From Priapulus caudatus (taxonomy: Eukaryota; Priapulida; Priapulimorpha; Priapulimorphida; Priapulidae): a DNA stretch of 48,370 bases. Where the stretch lies: contig NW_014577098.1 of NCBI RefSeq assembly GCF_000485595.1, forward strand, positions 662,843 to 711,212, written 5' to 3'. The translations under genes were made by a program, and so were the position numbers. Below the pieces are notes generated by a model. That model was not told where the DNA came from and ran no database searches. It saw only the letters and a program-made list of their open reading frames with translations. This document shows, in pieces, positions 39,701-48,370 of the stretch; the first letter of the stretch is position 1, and each line of letters starts with the position of its first letter.

Positions 39701-42700
39701 TCAAGGTCAGAGGTGTAAAAGAAGGGGAACCTTCACTCCTTACTTAAGGTATAGGGCAGAAATGCATAATTGCGGCCAAATCTAACGGCTCGACCTAGGT
39801 CGTGATAGTCGGTGTATAGCCATCATGGTTAGGAAAAGCCATCCTGCTGCGAAATTGGAGCGTCACAGGTCAAGGGGTATCAGTGGCAAGGGCAGATTTT
39901 TAGACATTTTCTGAGCGAATGGGTCTGCACGGCAGGATTGAAAAACTTTTTTGTTTCAGCGGTGACCTAGCATTTTTATGCTTTATTGAAGGGACATGAA
40001 ATGTCCCTTCTTGCTGCTGCGAAGTCGTAAGTGTCGGTAACCTTTTGACCCTCAGAGGCGGGTTAAACATGGATTTGTTGACTCGTTAACAAAGGAGTGA
40101 ATGCTTTTGCTATTAGAGCCCTCCCCCCACCCCTTCCCTTCCTCCCCCACCCCTTCCCCACCCTTCCCCCACCCCTCCCTACCCTCCCTCCCTACCTCAG
40201 AGGAGGCCGTTAACATGGATTTGTTGACTGTCTGTTAGAAATAAGAATTGCTGCCGGGTTTGCTTAGAGGAATCGTATAATGCCTGGGATGTATGAGGCT
40301 ATCAGTCCAGTGAAATTTCAAAAGCTCATTGGTTAAAAGGTGTATATTCCTTAATCGATAATTTTTTGGTCATTCTGTTCACTGTCAGTTGGTTTACATG
40401 TCACGTATGCACTGCAGTGGCTGTGCATGTGTTGGCGCAGTTTATTTGCCTGCATTAATTTGGTTACAGGTGCTCAGCGCTCTATTGCATTTGAGTCTGT
40501 AGGCTTGCGTAGGTAATGTGAGTGGCTTACAATCTTGTCTTGCCAAATAGTTGTTGCTACTCGAATGGATGGGAGTTACCATCTTTAATGCTGAAGACAC
40601 TTAAACGTCTACACGCCATCTGTGGCCACTTTATGACGATCCCACCGAACATTCTTTTGAGAAGGTTCGCTGATCCCATCTCTGTGCATTCGCCTATTTC
40701 GCGTGGTATTGTGAACGACCTTTGGACTAACAGGGTTTAGCTAAATCCACCACTCCCACCACAGACGTCCGCAGTAGACGTTAGATTGAGCGCTGTCGCT
40801 GATGCGGCCTTAGTTGGTGTGGGCCATTGGTCAGAGGAATCCTCGCCGACTAATTATTAACTGGTGGGATCCCGGCGTTGCACTGGGAAATTAGTTGGTG
40901 TTACTCAGTTGGTGACCCGCTTGGTTGAAGGAAATACCCAAAAACATCAATATCTGATCTATCCTGCATCCTAGCATCCATCCATTTCATGCCGTGGCCA
41001 TGCCATGCCATCGCACCGCATCGCATCCCATCCCATCCCCTCCCATCTCATCGATGCGCAATGCCATCCCATGCCATGCCCTGGCATCCATGCCATCCCA
41101 TCCTCCAATCCCAGTGGCTATGCCCATCCCTCCCATCCCATGCATTGCATGCATCCCATGCACATGCCATCCCATCCATTCAGCCCAACTAAAATAATAA
41201 GAAATCAAGCATTAAAATAAATAATAAGGAAAGTAGCCTCTAGGTTCTAGGTTGTTTTCAGCTACCCATTTATAGGTTATATTGCGCCTACATAAAAAGT
41301 TTTCATGTTCAATCCTATTAGAGAATATTTTTAAAAAATGTTTTTAAACTAAACCGGACTACAAGTTTGATTACACACGACGGTGGCGCCACCAGAGCGC
41401 ACGACTCTGAGAAGTTGACGGCAAAACCATTTTCCAGTCCCAATGGGCCTACAGACCGAGGGTATTTCTTATGTTATTCATTTAAAGAAAAGGATTGTAA
41501 TCTTATACGACATATAGGTTTCAGTTTATATATCCGTGGATCAATTTGCCCTAAATGAATCTCGTTCGGTTAAGTGCATTTAGGTAATAAATTAATTGGC
41601 TTTTGTGATTATCACTCGTTCATTTACCTGCAAAATTAATATCCAATACGCGACTTTTCGGTGGGCGCACGGTCGCGGGTGTCATGGCGCCGTTCAAATT
41701 TGCGTAGCGTTGATGTGTAGATAATTAGATTAAGTATCTGGTGCCAACAAAATGTGGTATATGACGATTATGTTATTACAGTAAGTACACGTGTTGGTAC
41801 TGGCAGTAATCTAGGGCTACTGTCCTTTTAATAATTTAAAAAAATAATTAATTAAATAAATTAATAATTACAAATAAATTAAGGGAAAAAGTAAAAAAAG
41901 GGGAAAAAGCAAATAAAGTTCCTCGGCTAGGACTAACCCGGAATCCGGTGTGGCAGCGGATGTCTAAGCCATTTAGGCCACTGCCACCGTTAAGCGTATA
42001 CCCCGTGTTCACACGTACGTTGATGTTATCTTGTACGCACCGCCATCTATATGAATAGATATTCTTTATTCAATTTTTACCTTTTTTAACTTTTTTAAGA
42101 TTTTGTTTTCAGCCAGAACCACTTACCAGACAATTGCTGATTTCTGTAAATATGTATTTTTTTTTTGTTCTTTTTTTGTTTTCCTCTAGGCTGCGGTGTT
42201 CTTCTAGTTTATATGCGGCGTACGGACTAATTCGGGTGAACAACTTGTTATATATTATAGATGTGTTCAAAAGGTTTCTGTATTGGAAGATGATTCTACT
42301 GAAAATAGCTCTATGATCACCGGGCTACAATGTGTCGACTAAATGGGATTTGAACCTAAAAGTTTTGCTAGAAAGCTAACTGTATGGGATTCAAACGTAA
42401 TGTGATGGATGTCATAAATATATCTTAGCCAATCAAATGTGGTGTACGGTAAAACTAGCCGACTTTGGATAGCTCTGCGCCGTATACGGTTTAAATATCC
42501 AGCTGCCTTAATGCGAACGTGACAGCTTACATCGTGTGTGTGTTGGCCTGACATACGCTGAAATTGCGCTGCATGGAGCGGTGTACGCGCTAGGCAGGAC
42601 AAAGTTGCTGACGGGTCAATTATGCGCAGATATCAGTGTTCACTCGCAGAAGCGCTGCCACTAGCAGCACCTTACTTCAGAGTATCTGCAAAGCCCCCCC

Positions 42701-45700
42701 TACTCGCATCCCAGTGACGAGATCCCGTACATGATAGTACTTGCATATTACTTGTAATGGTCTGACACAAAACAAAGCAGGCTTAGAACAACTCTCAATG
42801 TTAAATTTATCAAAGAATGGTTTCAATATCTGTATGTAAACTATCTGGGCCGAGCCTAATTTTAAATGTGGTCGCTGTGTTCACACGTGACTGGTGTGTG
42901 TTGTGTTGCGTGTGTGCGTGCCCTGCGTGCACAAGCATGTGGCATGTGCACGTAACGGTCACCGGCTGCTCATTGGCCTTTCCCGCAGGAGCAAATTCGA
43001 GTGATCGATGGCAGAGTAGACGACGTCTCTAAGCCGTACTGGGAACCTCTTCACGAAGGAGCCAGTTGCTAGGCTTAAGCAGTGGCGCCAGCTGGTGGAC
43101 ATGTGTGCGCAGGCGGCGGCGAAGAGATGCGTCAACGGCACACAGAGGTCAACAAGGAAAGCTGGCTCGTTAGAGACGCCTGCAGGCTGCTCTCGATGAC
43201 CAGCGAGGCTTTCTAGACTAGCAGCATCGCTGGGTCGACATGGACTATGGGGATGTGCACGCGCCGGCATGGTCCTCAGGTGTGTTTGCGCGTTGCTGCT
43301 TTCACTTAGTTGGACTATATGATTGACTTATTATTATATTATGGTGTAGTAGTAGTAAATAATAATTAGTGGTATTAGTATTATTATGTAGTAGTGGCAG
43401 TGGAAGTGGCAGCAGTAGCAGCTAGCCAGCACAGCAGCCAGTCTCGTAGCAGAGCTAGCAGCTCAGAGTAGATTTTAGTAAGGCATCGTGAGCACAAATA
43501 TGCCGATTTATCGATTGCTTGTTTCTGTATCGAACCCACACGTCTGTTAGTGAAATGGCAACTATAAATGTTTTTTTTAATCAGTCTTGATTACATGAGT
43601 GCATTCTATGCTGTGGTATCTGTTCTATATAAATAAGACATTAAAATTTTTTTTTTCCGGGCTTTTTTGCAAAACCGCCCAAAATTTCGGCGGGCTACTT
43701 TTTCATTTTCCCAGGCTTTTTCCACTTTCCAGGGCGACTTTTTTTCCAGGGCTGTTTCTTCAAATATATACACAGCAGTAGCTAATACCACTCGTGGGTG
43801 CAGCGCACACACACACACCCACACACACACACACACACACACACCCACACCACACACGCACACATACACCAATTAGCAAGCTTGTACAGACAAACAAGAA
43901 CATTCAGTCATATTCAGACAGTTATTAATCAGACTGACAGACTAACATGATAATCACAACTCACAAGTCACAACCACAATGCACCTTGAATAGTGAATAC
44001 ATACAGTTCAGCTAAAAATATACGTGTGAATTTCATTAGGATTTTCCATGATTACCGCTTCTATAATTCTACGGGTCGTTGGTCCCTACGGGTCTACGTA
44101 GGCGCCCGCAGCACAACCCGCGCCACGCACGCAGGCCAGCACGCGCAGGCACGCACGCACGCACGCAGGCACACACGCAGCATGCCCGCAGGCACACGGC
44201 ACACGACAGGCACGCACGCACGCACGCGCACAGGCACACACGCAAGCATGCCGCAGGCACAGCGGCACCAACAGGCACGCCGCACATGCGCAGGCCACAC
44301 GCAAGCCGGCACAGCACACACGTATATACGCGCGGGCGGCGGCGTGCGATTTGATTGATGCAATACAGTACAGTGACACATGCATGCTTAAATGGTAAAC
44401 TTGACAGTTTACACCGTACCATGAATTTCTTACGCCGCGCCGTGGACCGGCGCTGCTGCTAGCTGCAGAGGGCTAGGCATCGCAGCCGCAGCAACGCCGA
44501 GCGAAAGCGGCAAGGCGCGGACGTACCTGGACAATGCATTTCCAGGGCGACTTTTTCTTTTGGCGTCGCCCCGATATCATGTTTTTCGGGGGCTCTTTTT
44601 GGCATTTCGGTGGCGAAATGCGCCGCCCCCGTGTATTTTGTCCACTGCTTACTACTACTATTACTACGCACACCTACTCCTTAAATTCACGGTCACACTC
44701 TTCTGATCGAGAGAGCACTGTTTTGGTTTGGGGGTTGTGCTTGGATGCCATTTTATCCCCATCTGTGCCATATTCCGCCATTAGTTTTTGTAAGTAACGT
44801 CAACCGAAGTTTGGATTTAAATCTAGCAATTTCTTTCTTTAGGGATTGGGCGAGTAAGCAACACATGGGTTATGATAGTCGCAAACGATGCCACTGTCAA
44901 GGGTGGTACAGTGTATCCAATCACAGTGAAGAAGCAGTTGAGGATGCAGGAGATCGCAAAGGAGTTGAGACTGCCCTGTATATACCTTATAGACAGTGGA
45001 GGTGCATTTTTGCCCCTGCAGGTATGTACAGGCATATGTACAGACGAGCGGATATACAGAGATGCTGATAGTCTTACAACCGAGATTTAAAGGCAAGAAA
45101 CTCGGTTTATAAAAACGTTTCCCGTTGCTTCTGTCAGGCAGATATCTTTCCGGAGACCGGTGGCCAAACCTTCTACAATCAGGCTGTGATGAATTCCATG
45201 GATATCGCTCAGGTAAGCCTCCACACACTGCCACTAACCACTGTGGCTCTAGGTCATCGCAGTCCTGTGAAAGTTTTTTGAGGGTTACATCTACATAAGG
45301 ACCCCAGTTCCTAATGATTTAGTTGGGATTACTTAAGAGTTAGGTGTAGGGTTAAGGTTTGCAATAGAGGTATGGTTTTGGTGATGATGATGCTATAGTG
45401 TGTGCTCTCGTCACAAAGACCTGTGCTGTTATTTGTAGGGGGAAAAAACAGTGAAACTCATTAAATTTCCTATTTTTCCACATTTTTTCCCACATGGTAT
45501 TTCGGATTAATATTGTTGCACAGTTAGTATTGACAGTCTGCTGTCTTTATGCGAGTGCGATCACCAGTTGTCGCGGTCTTGGTCCGCGCAGCACATGCAT
45601 ACATTCCCACAATAGACACAATCATCATGCGAATGCTGCGGTGTTTCAGGTGACGATGGTGTGTGGCAGCTGCACTGCCGGCGCTGCTTACGTTCCCACG

Positions 45701-46268
45701 ATGGCTACAGACACGATCATAGTTGATCGCATCGGCACGATCTTCCTCGCCGGTCCGCCGCTCGTCCGCGCAGCTCTCGGCGAGGTCGTCACCCCAGAGG
45801 AGCTAGGTGGCGCCACGCTCCACACTGGGTAGTTGTCCTGTATATTATTTAGGACAGATCGCAACGTTTATTATCATATTACATGTTATTATCATATTAC
45901 ATGTTATTATCATATTACATGTTATTATCATATCACATGTTATTATCATATTACATGTTATTATCATACACTTGTTTATGTATTAGTCTTAGTCTTAGTC
46001 TTATTGACCTACTGCTTAGAGCCTTAGAGAGAACGGGGCGTCGTCGTGCTCACACTTGTACTCCGACTCTTACAGAGTGAGTGGCTGTGCGGATTACTTC
46101 GCGCGGGACGAGGAAGAGGGATTCGAAATGCTCCGGGACAGCATCGCGTGTTTGAATAGGGAGTCGCCGGCCGTGGATAACCGCCACTGGGAGGAGCCAC
46201 TGTATGCCAGCGACGAGTTAGCTGCCCTCGCGCCCGACTCCAAAAACTCACCGATTCACGTCGACAAG
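36598..46268 (+). CDS. MCCC2: Methylcrotonoyl-CoA carboxylase beta-subunit-like, six 5' coding exons, 3' end outside the window
   Basis: The beta subunit carries the carboxyltransferase that moves CO2 from biotin to 3-methylcrotonyl-CoA in mitochondrial leucine breakdown. Six exons join in frame into 358 residues: an Arg/Ser-rich N-terminus without early acidic residues until D28, consistent with mitochondrial import; an FLELGSIAG helix region; [77 protein letters not shown]; and [14 protein letters not shown]. These are signature motifs of MCCC2 rather than PCCB. Vertebrate MCCC2 is about 563 residues, so about 200 C-terminal residues are missing. Divergent points: the usual D-R-D-H-F-G-R after the FP motif is E-T-G-G, TAGGAY is TAGAAY, and exon 2 is weakly conserved. 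A divergent paralogue is possible. Intron 2 holds a second, broken copy of exons 1 and 2. Confidence 0.88.
36756..37018. other. MCCC2-like intron 1 with (GT)n tract
   Basis: Contains a TGTGTGTGTGCGTG microsatellite at about 36913-36965 and otherwise nothing recognisable. The second copy's equivalent is 42715-42988. Confidence 0.6.
37019..37308 (+). CDS. MCCC2: MCCC2-like exon 2
   Basis: Acceptor CTTTCCCAG, donor GTGTGT. Encodes [43 protein letters not shown] and [10 protein letters not shown], then the V-P-S-A-G-M-V-S-G lead into GIGRV. The family's P-R-E-R before the L-L-D motif is V-R-R-R here. Confidence 0.88.
37335..37500. repeat. Compound trinucleotide tract (ATT, AGT, AGC)
   Basis: TATTATTATT, GTAGTAGTAGT and AGCAGCAGC blocks at the start of intron 2; repeated with indels at 43330-43470 in the second copy. 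Confidence 0.85.
37801..37866. repeat. 66-base block present three times
   Basis: The block starting CCACTGCTTACTACTACTAT and ending CACACTCTTCTGAT recurs at 44642-44707 and, cut by the window end, at 48335-48370. It marks the junctions of the tandem segment. Confidence 0.9.
40975..41185. repeat. (CCATG/CCATC)n minisatellite, second copy
   Basis: Counterpart of 35105-35322 with indels. Confidence 0.8.
41918..41990 (-). mobile_element. tRNA-derived SINE head
   Basis: On the minus strand the sequence reads GGTGGCAGTGGCCTAAATGG, then CTTAGACATCCGCTGCCACA and a CCGGGTT-AGTCC end. This resembles an A box (TGGCNNAGNGG) and a B box (GGTTCGANTCC) with a base missing. The A-rich sequence to its left could be the tail. 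The first copy keeps only the B-box side (about 36023-36061, with GGGTTTGAGTCC intact). Confidence 0.55.
42562..42714 (+). pseudogene. MCCC2: Broken copy of MCCC2-like exon 1
   Basis: Aligns with 36598-36755, but the start ATG reads ATTG and several one-base indels break the frame. The internal Gly-Gln-Leu-Cys-Ala-Asp-Ile-Ser stretch is recognisable. An assembly error or pseudogene; indels dominate over substitutions. Confidence 0.8.
42989..43279 (+). pseudogene. MCCC2: Broken copy of MCCC2-like exon 2
   Basis: Aligns with 37019-37308, splice sites included (acceptor CCCGCAG, donor GTGTGT), but at least ten one-base indels destroy the frame. If it were polished sequence it would be a dead exon copy inside intron 2. 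Confidence 0.85.
43803..43868. repeat. (CA)n microsatellite
   Basis: ACACACAC run with CCCACA interruptions. Confidence 0.85.
43889..44707. repeat. Interspersed repeat unit, first copy
   Basis: From GAACATTCAGTCATATTCAG to the 66-base block. It matches 47154-48370 apart from indels and the MITE inserted there. Contains a GCAGGCACACACGCAAGCAT-type minisatellite (44125-44325) and the CCAGGGCGACTTTTTCTTTTGG motif region. Confidence 0.8.
44843..45021 (+). CDS. MCCC2: MCCC2-like exon 3: KGG and DSGGA motifs
   Basis: Acceptor TTTCTTTAG, donor GTATGT. Encodes [40 protein letters not shown] and [17 protein letters not shown], the most conserved carboxyltransferase core. Ends on a codon boundary. 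Confidence 0.96.
45138..45212 (+). CDS. MCCC2: MCCC2-like exon 4
   Basis: Acceptor CTTCTGTCAG, donor GTAAGC. Encodes [20 protein letters not shown] and MDIAQ. The family has F-P-D-R-D-H-F-G-R-T-F-Y-N-Q; here the middle is shorter by two residues and lacks the Arg/His. Confidence 0.94.
45650..45828 (+). CDS. MCCC2: MCCC2-like exon 5: GSCTAG oxyanion region
   Basis: Acceptor GGTGTTTCAG. Encodes [39 protein letters not shown] and [11 protein letters not shown]. Donor GTAGTT is weak; without splicing here the frame stops at once (TAG 45830-45832). Splicing restores H-T-G-V-S-G. Confidence 0.93.
45869..45970. repeat. 18-bp TTATTATCATATTACATG minisatellite
   Basis: About five and a half nearly identical units within intron 5. 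Confidence 0.92.
46076..46268 (+). CDS. MCCC2: MCCC2-like exon 6
   Basis: Acceptor CTCTTACAG, donor GTGCAT. Encodes [20 protein letters not shown], a helix and [12 protein letters not shown], matching the S-G-V-S-D-H-x-A-x-D and S-E-E-P-L-F-P-A-D-E-L blocks. It ends on a codon boundary, and the next exon is not in the window. Confidence 0.9.
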
Positions 46269-46295
46269 GTGCATGTGCCGTAGTACATGGGTGAA

Positions 46296-46440
46296 ATTGC
46301 ATAAACGAACACCAAGCATGCAGACAGATGGGGGCACATGCATACATATGTACAGATAGATGGATGAACACCAAGCATGCAGACAAATGAAGATTGGTGC
46401 ACAGTGATGTACAGATGGGTGGATGGCCACCAAGCATGCG
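46296..46440. repeat. ~72-bp tandem repeat
   Basis: CACCAAGCATGCAGACAGATG and following ATGTACAGAT-GATGGATG phrases occur twice, with the start of a third at 46427. Confidence 0.8.
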
Positions 46441-47045
46441 GGACACTGTCAGGCTAGCAGGCTGGCGGTTGGGCAGACAGTAATGACTGACTATGGATCA
46501 GTCGTAGTATCACATACTATACATGGATACAGATACTGTTTTCACACAGTATCTTGAGCACTGTTTTGACAGACACCTGGTACTACAGATAGATGCTGTG
46601 GCATGACACACTATTTCCAGATGCATATTTATACTGCATACTGATATTTGCATTCCATTAACATGGAAGTCATTGTTATATTAAGATGTGCTATACAGTA
46701 ACAATGCGTAGGTGGACGCTTTAAGTAGTGCATGAGTTCCACCAAATGTAGAATCACTAATGAGTTAACACCACACCAAGAATCTGCAAATTGGTGACCT
46801 TGAATTGCGGTTTTGGACGTGTCTGCAGCTATCACTAGGGCTGACTTGACTCTCTGTTATGTGTGTTGGTGTGGTATAGGTTTTGGCAAGAATCTTGGAT
46901 GGCAGTGCATTCCATTCGTTCAAGGCGAAATACAGCTCTGAGCTTGTGACAGGCTTCGGGCATATACAGGGGTAAACTTTTGCTATGTGATGGTTTGCTG
47001 TGTGCATTGAGTGCCGGAGTGAAAGATATTATAATACATATAAAG

Positions 47046-47092
<47 letters not shown>

Positions 47093-47110
47093 TTATTTAT
47101 TTATATATTT
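47046..47110. repeat. (AT)n tract
   Basis: Pure AT run of about 20 units followed by TATTTATT. Confidence 0.9.
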
Positions 47111-47153
47111 ATGTCATATTTGTTCTTTTTGTCATATTAATATTGTAGAATAA

Positions 47154-48370
47154 CAAAGAACATTCAGTCAATATTCAAGACAGTTATTCATCAGACTGAC
47201 AGACTAACATGATAATCACAACTCACAAGTCACAACCACAAATGCACCTTGAATAGTGAATACATCAGGCCAGTAGCCAGGGGGGGTTCGGGGGGTTAAA
47301 ACGAAAAAATTTTTTTTTTAAATTTGCAAGAATTTCACCTCAGGTCGCTCCATTTTAGTGTAATAATTGCAAAATCTCCATCGTGCGGGAGCGTGAACAG
47401 TGAACACCCCCTCCCGCACCCTCCCCCCGCTCGGTCGCTTGGCTCTCTCGCCTGGTTGCATCGCGCCCGAGCAGGGGCGTGTACAGGGGGGGTCCAGGGA
47501 GTCCGGACCCCACCTTGCTCGCGCAGAAAACGCATCTGAGGGGGTGTAATTTAAAAAATTTTAAGACCCCCAGACCCCCCCTTCGCGTGCTCGCAACTTC
47601 GGGTTACGGTTAGACCCCCCCTGGTACAAATCCTGTACACGCCCCTGCTGAGCAAATTGCCAACATTGAAAAACGAACCCCCCCAATACAAAGCTGGCTA
47701 CGGGCCTGATACATCACAGGTTCAGCTAAAAATATACGTGTGAATTTCATTAGGATTTTCCATGGATTACCGTTCTATAATCCTACGGGTCGTTGGTCCT
47801 ACGGGTCTACGTAGGCACGCCCGCAGGCACACCCGCACACACGCAGGCATGCATGCAGGCACACGCGCAGGCACGCACGCACGTGCACACATGCACGCAC
47901 GCAGGCACACACGCAAGCATGCCCGCAGGCACACCGGCACACACAGGCACGCACGCACGCATGCACGCACGCACATGCGCAGGCACACACGCAAGCGCAC
48001 GCACAGGCACACACGTATATACGCGCGGGCGGCGGCGTGCGCTTGATTGAATGCAATACAGTACAGTACACACATGCATGCTTACATGGTAAACACTTGA
48101 CAGTCACACCATACCATGAATTCTACCGCGCCGTGGAACCGGCTGCCGCTAGCGGCAGAGGCCTAGGCATCGCAGAGCAGCAACGCCGAGCGAGAGCGGC
48201 AAGGCGCGGGACCGACCTGGACAATCGATTTCCAGGGCAACTTTTTCTTTTGGCGTCGCCCCCAATAACATGTTTTCGGGGGCTCTTTTTGGCATTTCGG
48301 TGGCGAAATCGCCAGCCGCCCCCGTGTATTTTGTCCACTGCTTACTACTACTATTACTACGCACACCTAC
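47154..48370. repeat. Interspersed repeat unit, second copy, carrying a MITE
   Basis: Matches 43889-44707 on both sides of the inserted element at 47266-47708. The GCAGGCACACACGCA-type minisatellite here is at 47813-48020. Runs off the window end inside the 66-base block. Confidence 0.85.
47266..47708. mobile_element. hAT-like MITE, right copy, with its empty site in the window
   Basis: Same family as 27036-27503 in the opposite orientation, with CAGGCCAGTAGCCAG and CTGGCTACGGGCCTG ends. ATACAT flanks both sides. The related repeat at 43990-44010 has GAATACATACAGTTCAGC with no insertion, which shows the empty site. An inner MITE (47472-47647) is nested inside. Confidence 0.85.

Larger units (their letters stand above)
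37867..44706. repeat. Tandem segment, second copy, indel-rich
   Basis: Collinear with 31894-37866 but differing by very frequent one-base insertions and deletions. It also holds sequence missing from the first copy: a tRNA-like SINE region and ~850 bases at about 43750-44560. The indel pattern resembles uncorrected long reads, while the extra blocks suggest a second haplotype or true duplicate. Confidence 0.9.
46269..48370. other. MCCC2-like intron or flank, no further exon seen
   Basis: I searched for the C-terminal carboxyltransferase motifs (G-N-N-G-V-L, Q-N-I-T-G-F-M-V-G, G-A-G-N-Y-G-M) and found none. Repeats listed separately fill much of it. Confidence 0.65.

Noticed and set aside
41918-41990. 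Functional tRNA gene
   Set aside because: Boxes are imperfect, the cloverleaf cannot be completed, and the context is an A-rich tailed repeat; a tRNA-derived SINE fits better.
44079-44422. Arg/His/Ala-rich and Cys/Val-rich frames around 44.1-44.4 kb and 47.8-48.1 kb
   Set aside because: Translations of the GCAGGCACACACGCA minisatellite, open in several frames on both strands.
44843-46268. Propionyl-CoA carboxylase beta (PCCB) identity
   Set aside because: The [19 protein letters not shown] and EELGGA-LH motifs follow the MCCC2 pattern rather than PCCB.

Overview
This is a eukaryotic, clearly animal, genomic window. Coding sequence is cut into short exons by GT-AG introns, intergenic DNA is packed with microsatellites, minisatellites and MITE-like transposons, and both recognisable genes are animal orthologues. 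I cannot name the species. A marine invertebrate bilaterian fits the repeat-rich DNA and the divergence from vertebrate proteins, but that is inference. One 25-base N gap (16042-16066) and two near-identical segments that differ mostly by single-base indels suggest a draft assembly with unpolished long-read patches.

Layout. 1-9698: no exon found; simple repeats, pyrimidine/purine tracts, a 409-bp foldback MITE with a clean 8-bp target duplication, and a two-copy tandem duplication. 9699-24831 (+): the 3' twenty coding exons of a KIBRA/WWC-family gene (Hippo-pathway scaffold). They run from just before the second WW domain, through coiled coils, a large Ser/Pro/Ala-rich exon, the C2 domain, acidic exons and the aPKC-binding-like region, to a C-terminal class III PDZ ligand. 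All 19 splice junctions keep frame and together give 1243 residues; the first WW domain must lie upstream of the window. 24832-36597: 3' flank, a degenerate ~500-bp satellite split by hAT-like MITEs, palindromic hairpins, a foldback element with a nested CCGGAC-rich element, and a 3.2-kb segment bounded by inverted repeats. 36598-46268 (+): the first six coding exons (358 residues) of a mitochondrial methylcrotonoyl-CoA carboxylase beta-subunit (MCCC2)-like gene; its C-terminal ~200 residues lie beyond the window. Between its exons 2 and 3 sits a second, indel-riddled copy of ~6 kb (37867-44706) carrying broken copies of exons 1 and 2. 46269-48370: no exon found; a repeat also seen at 43.9-44.7 kb, here carrying an inserted MITE.

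The most unusual pattern is in the KIBRA introns. At several exons the exon-intron junction itself has been tandemly multiplied, so the true 5' splice site is the first member of an array of donor-like copies: a 27-bp unit after the exon at 15274, a 29-bp unit with ten GTRAGT copies after the exon at 18131, a ~100-130-bp unit after the exon at 18806, a GTGA array after the exon at 13738, and a single copy with a mutated donor after the exon at 9699. The two genes are unrelated in function (Hippo signalling versus leucine catabolism); nothing suggests they work together.
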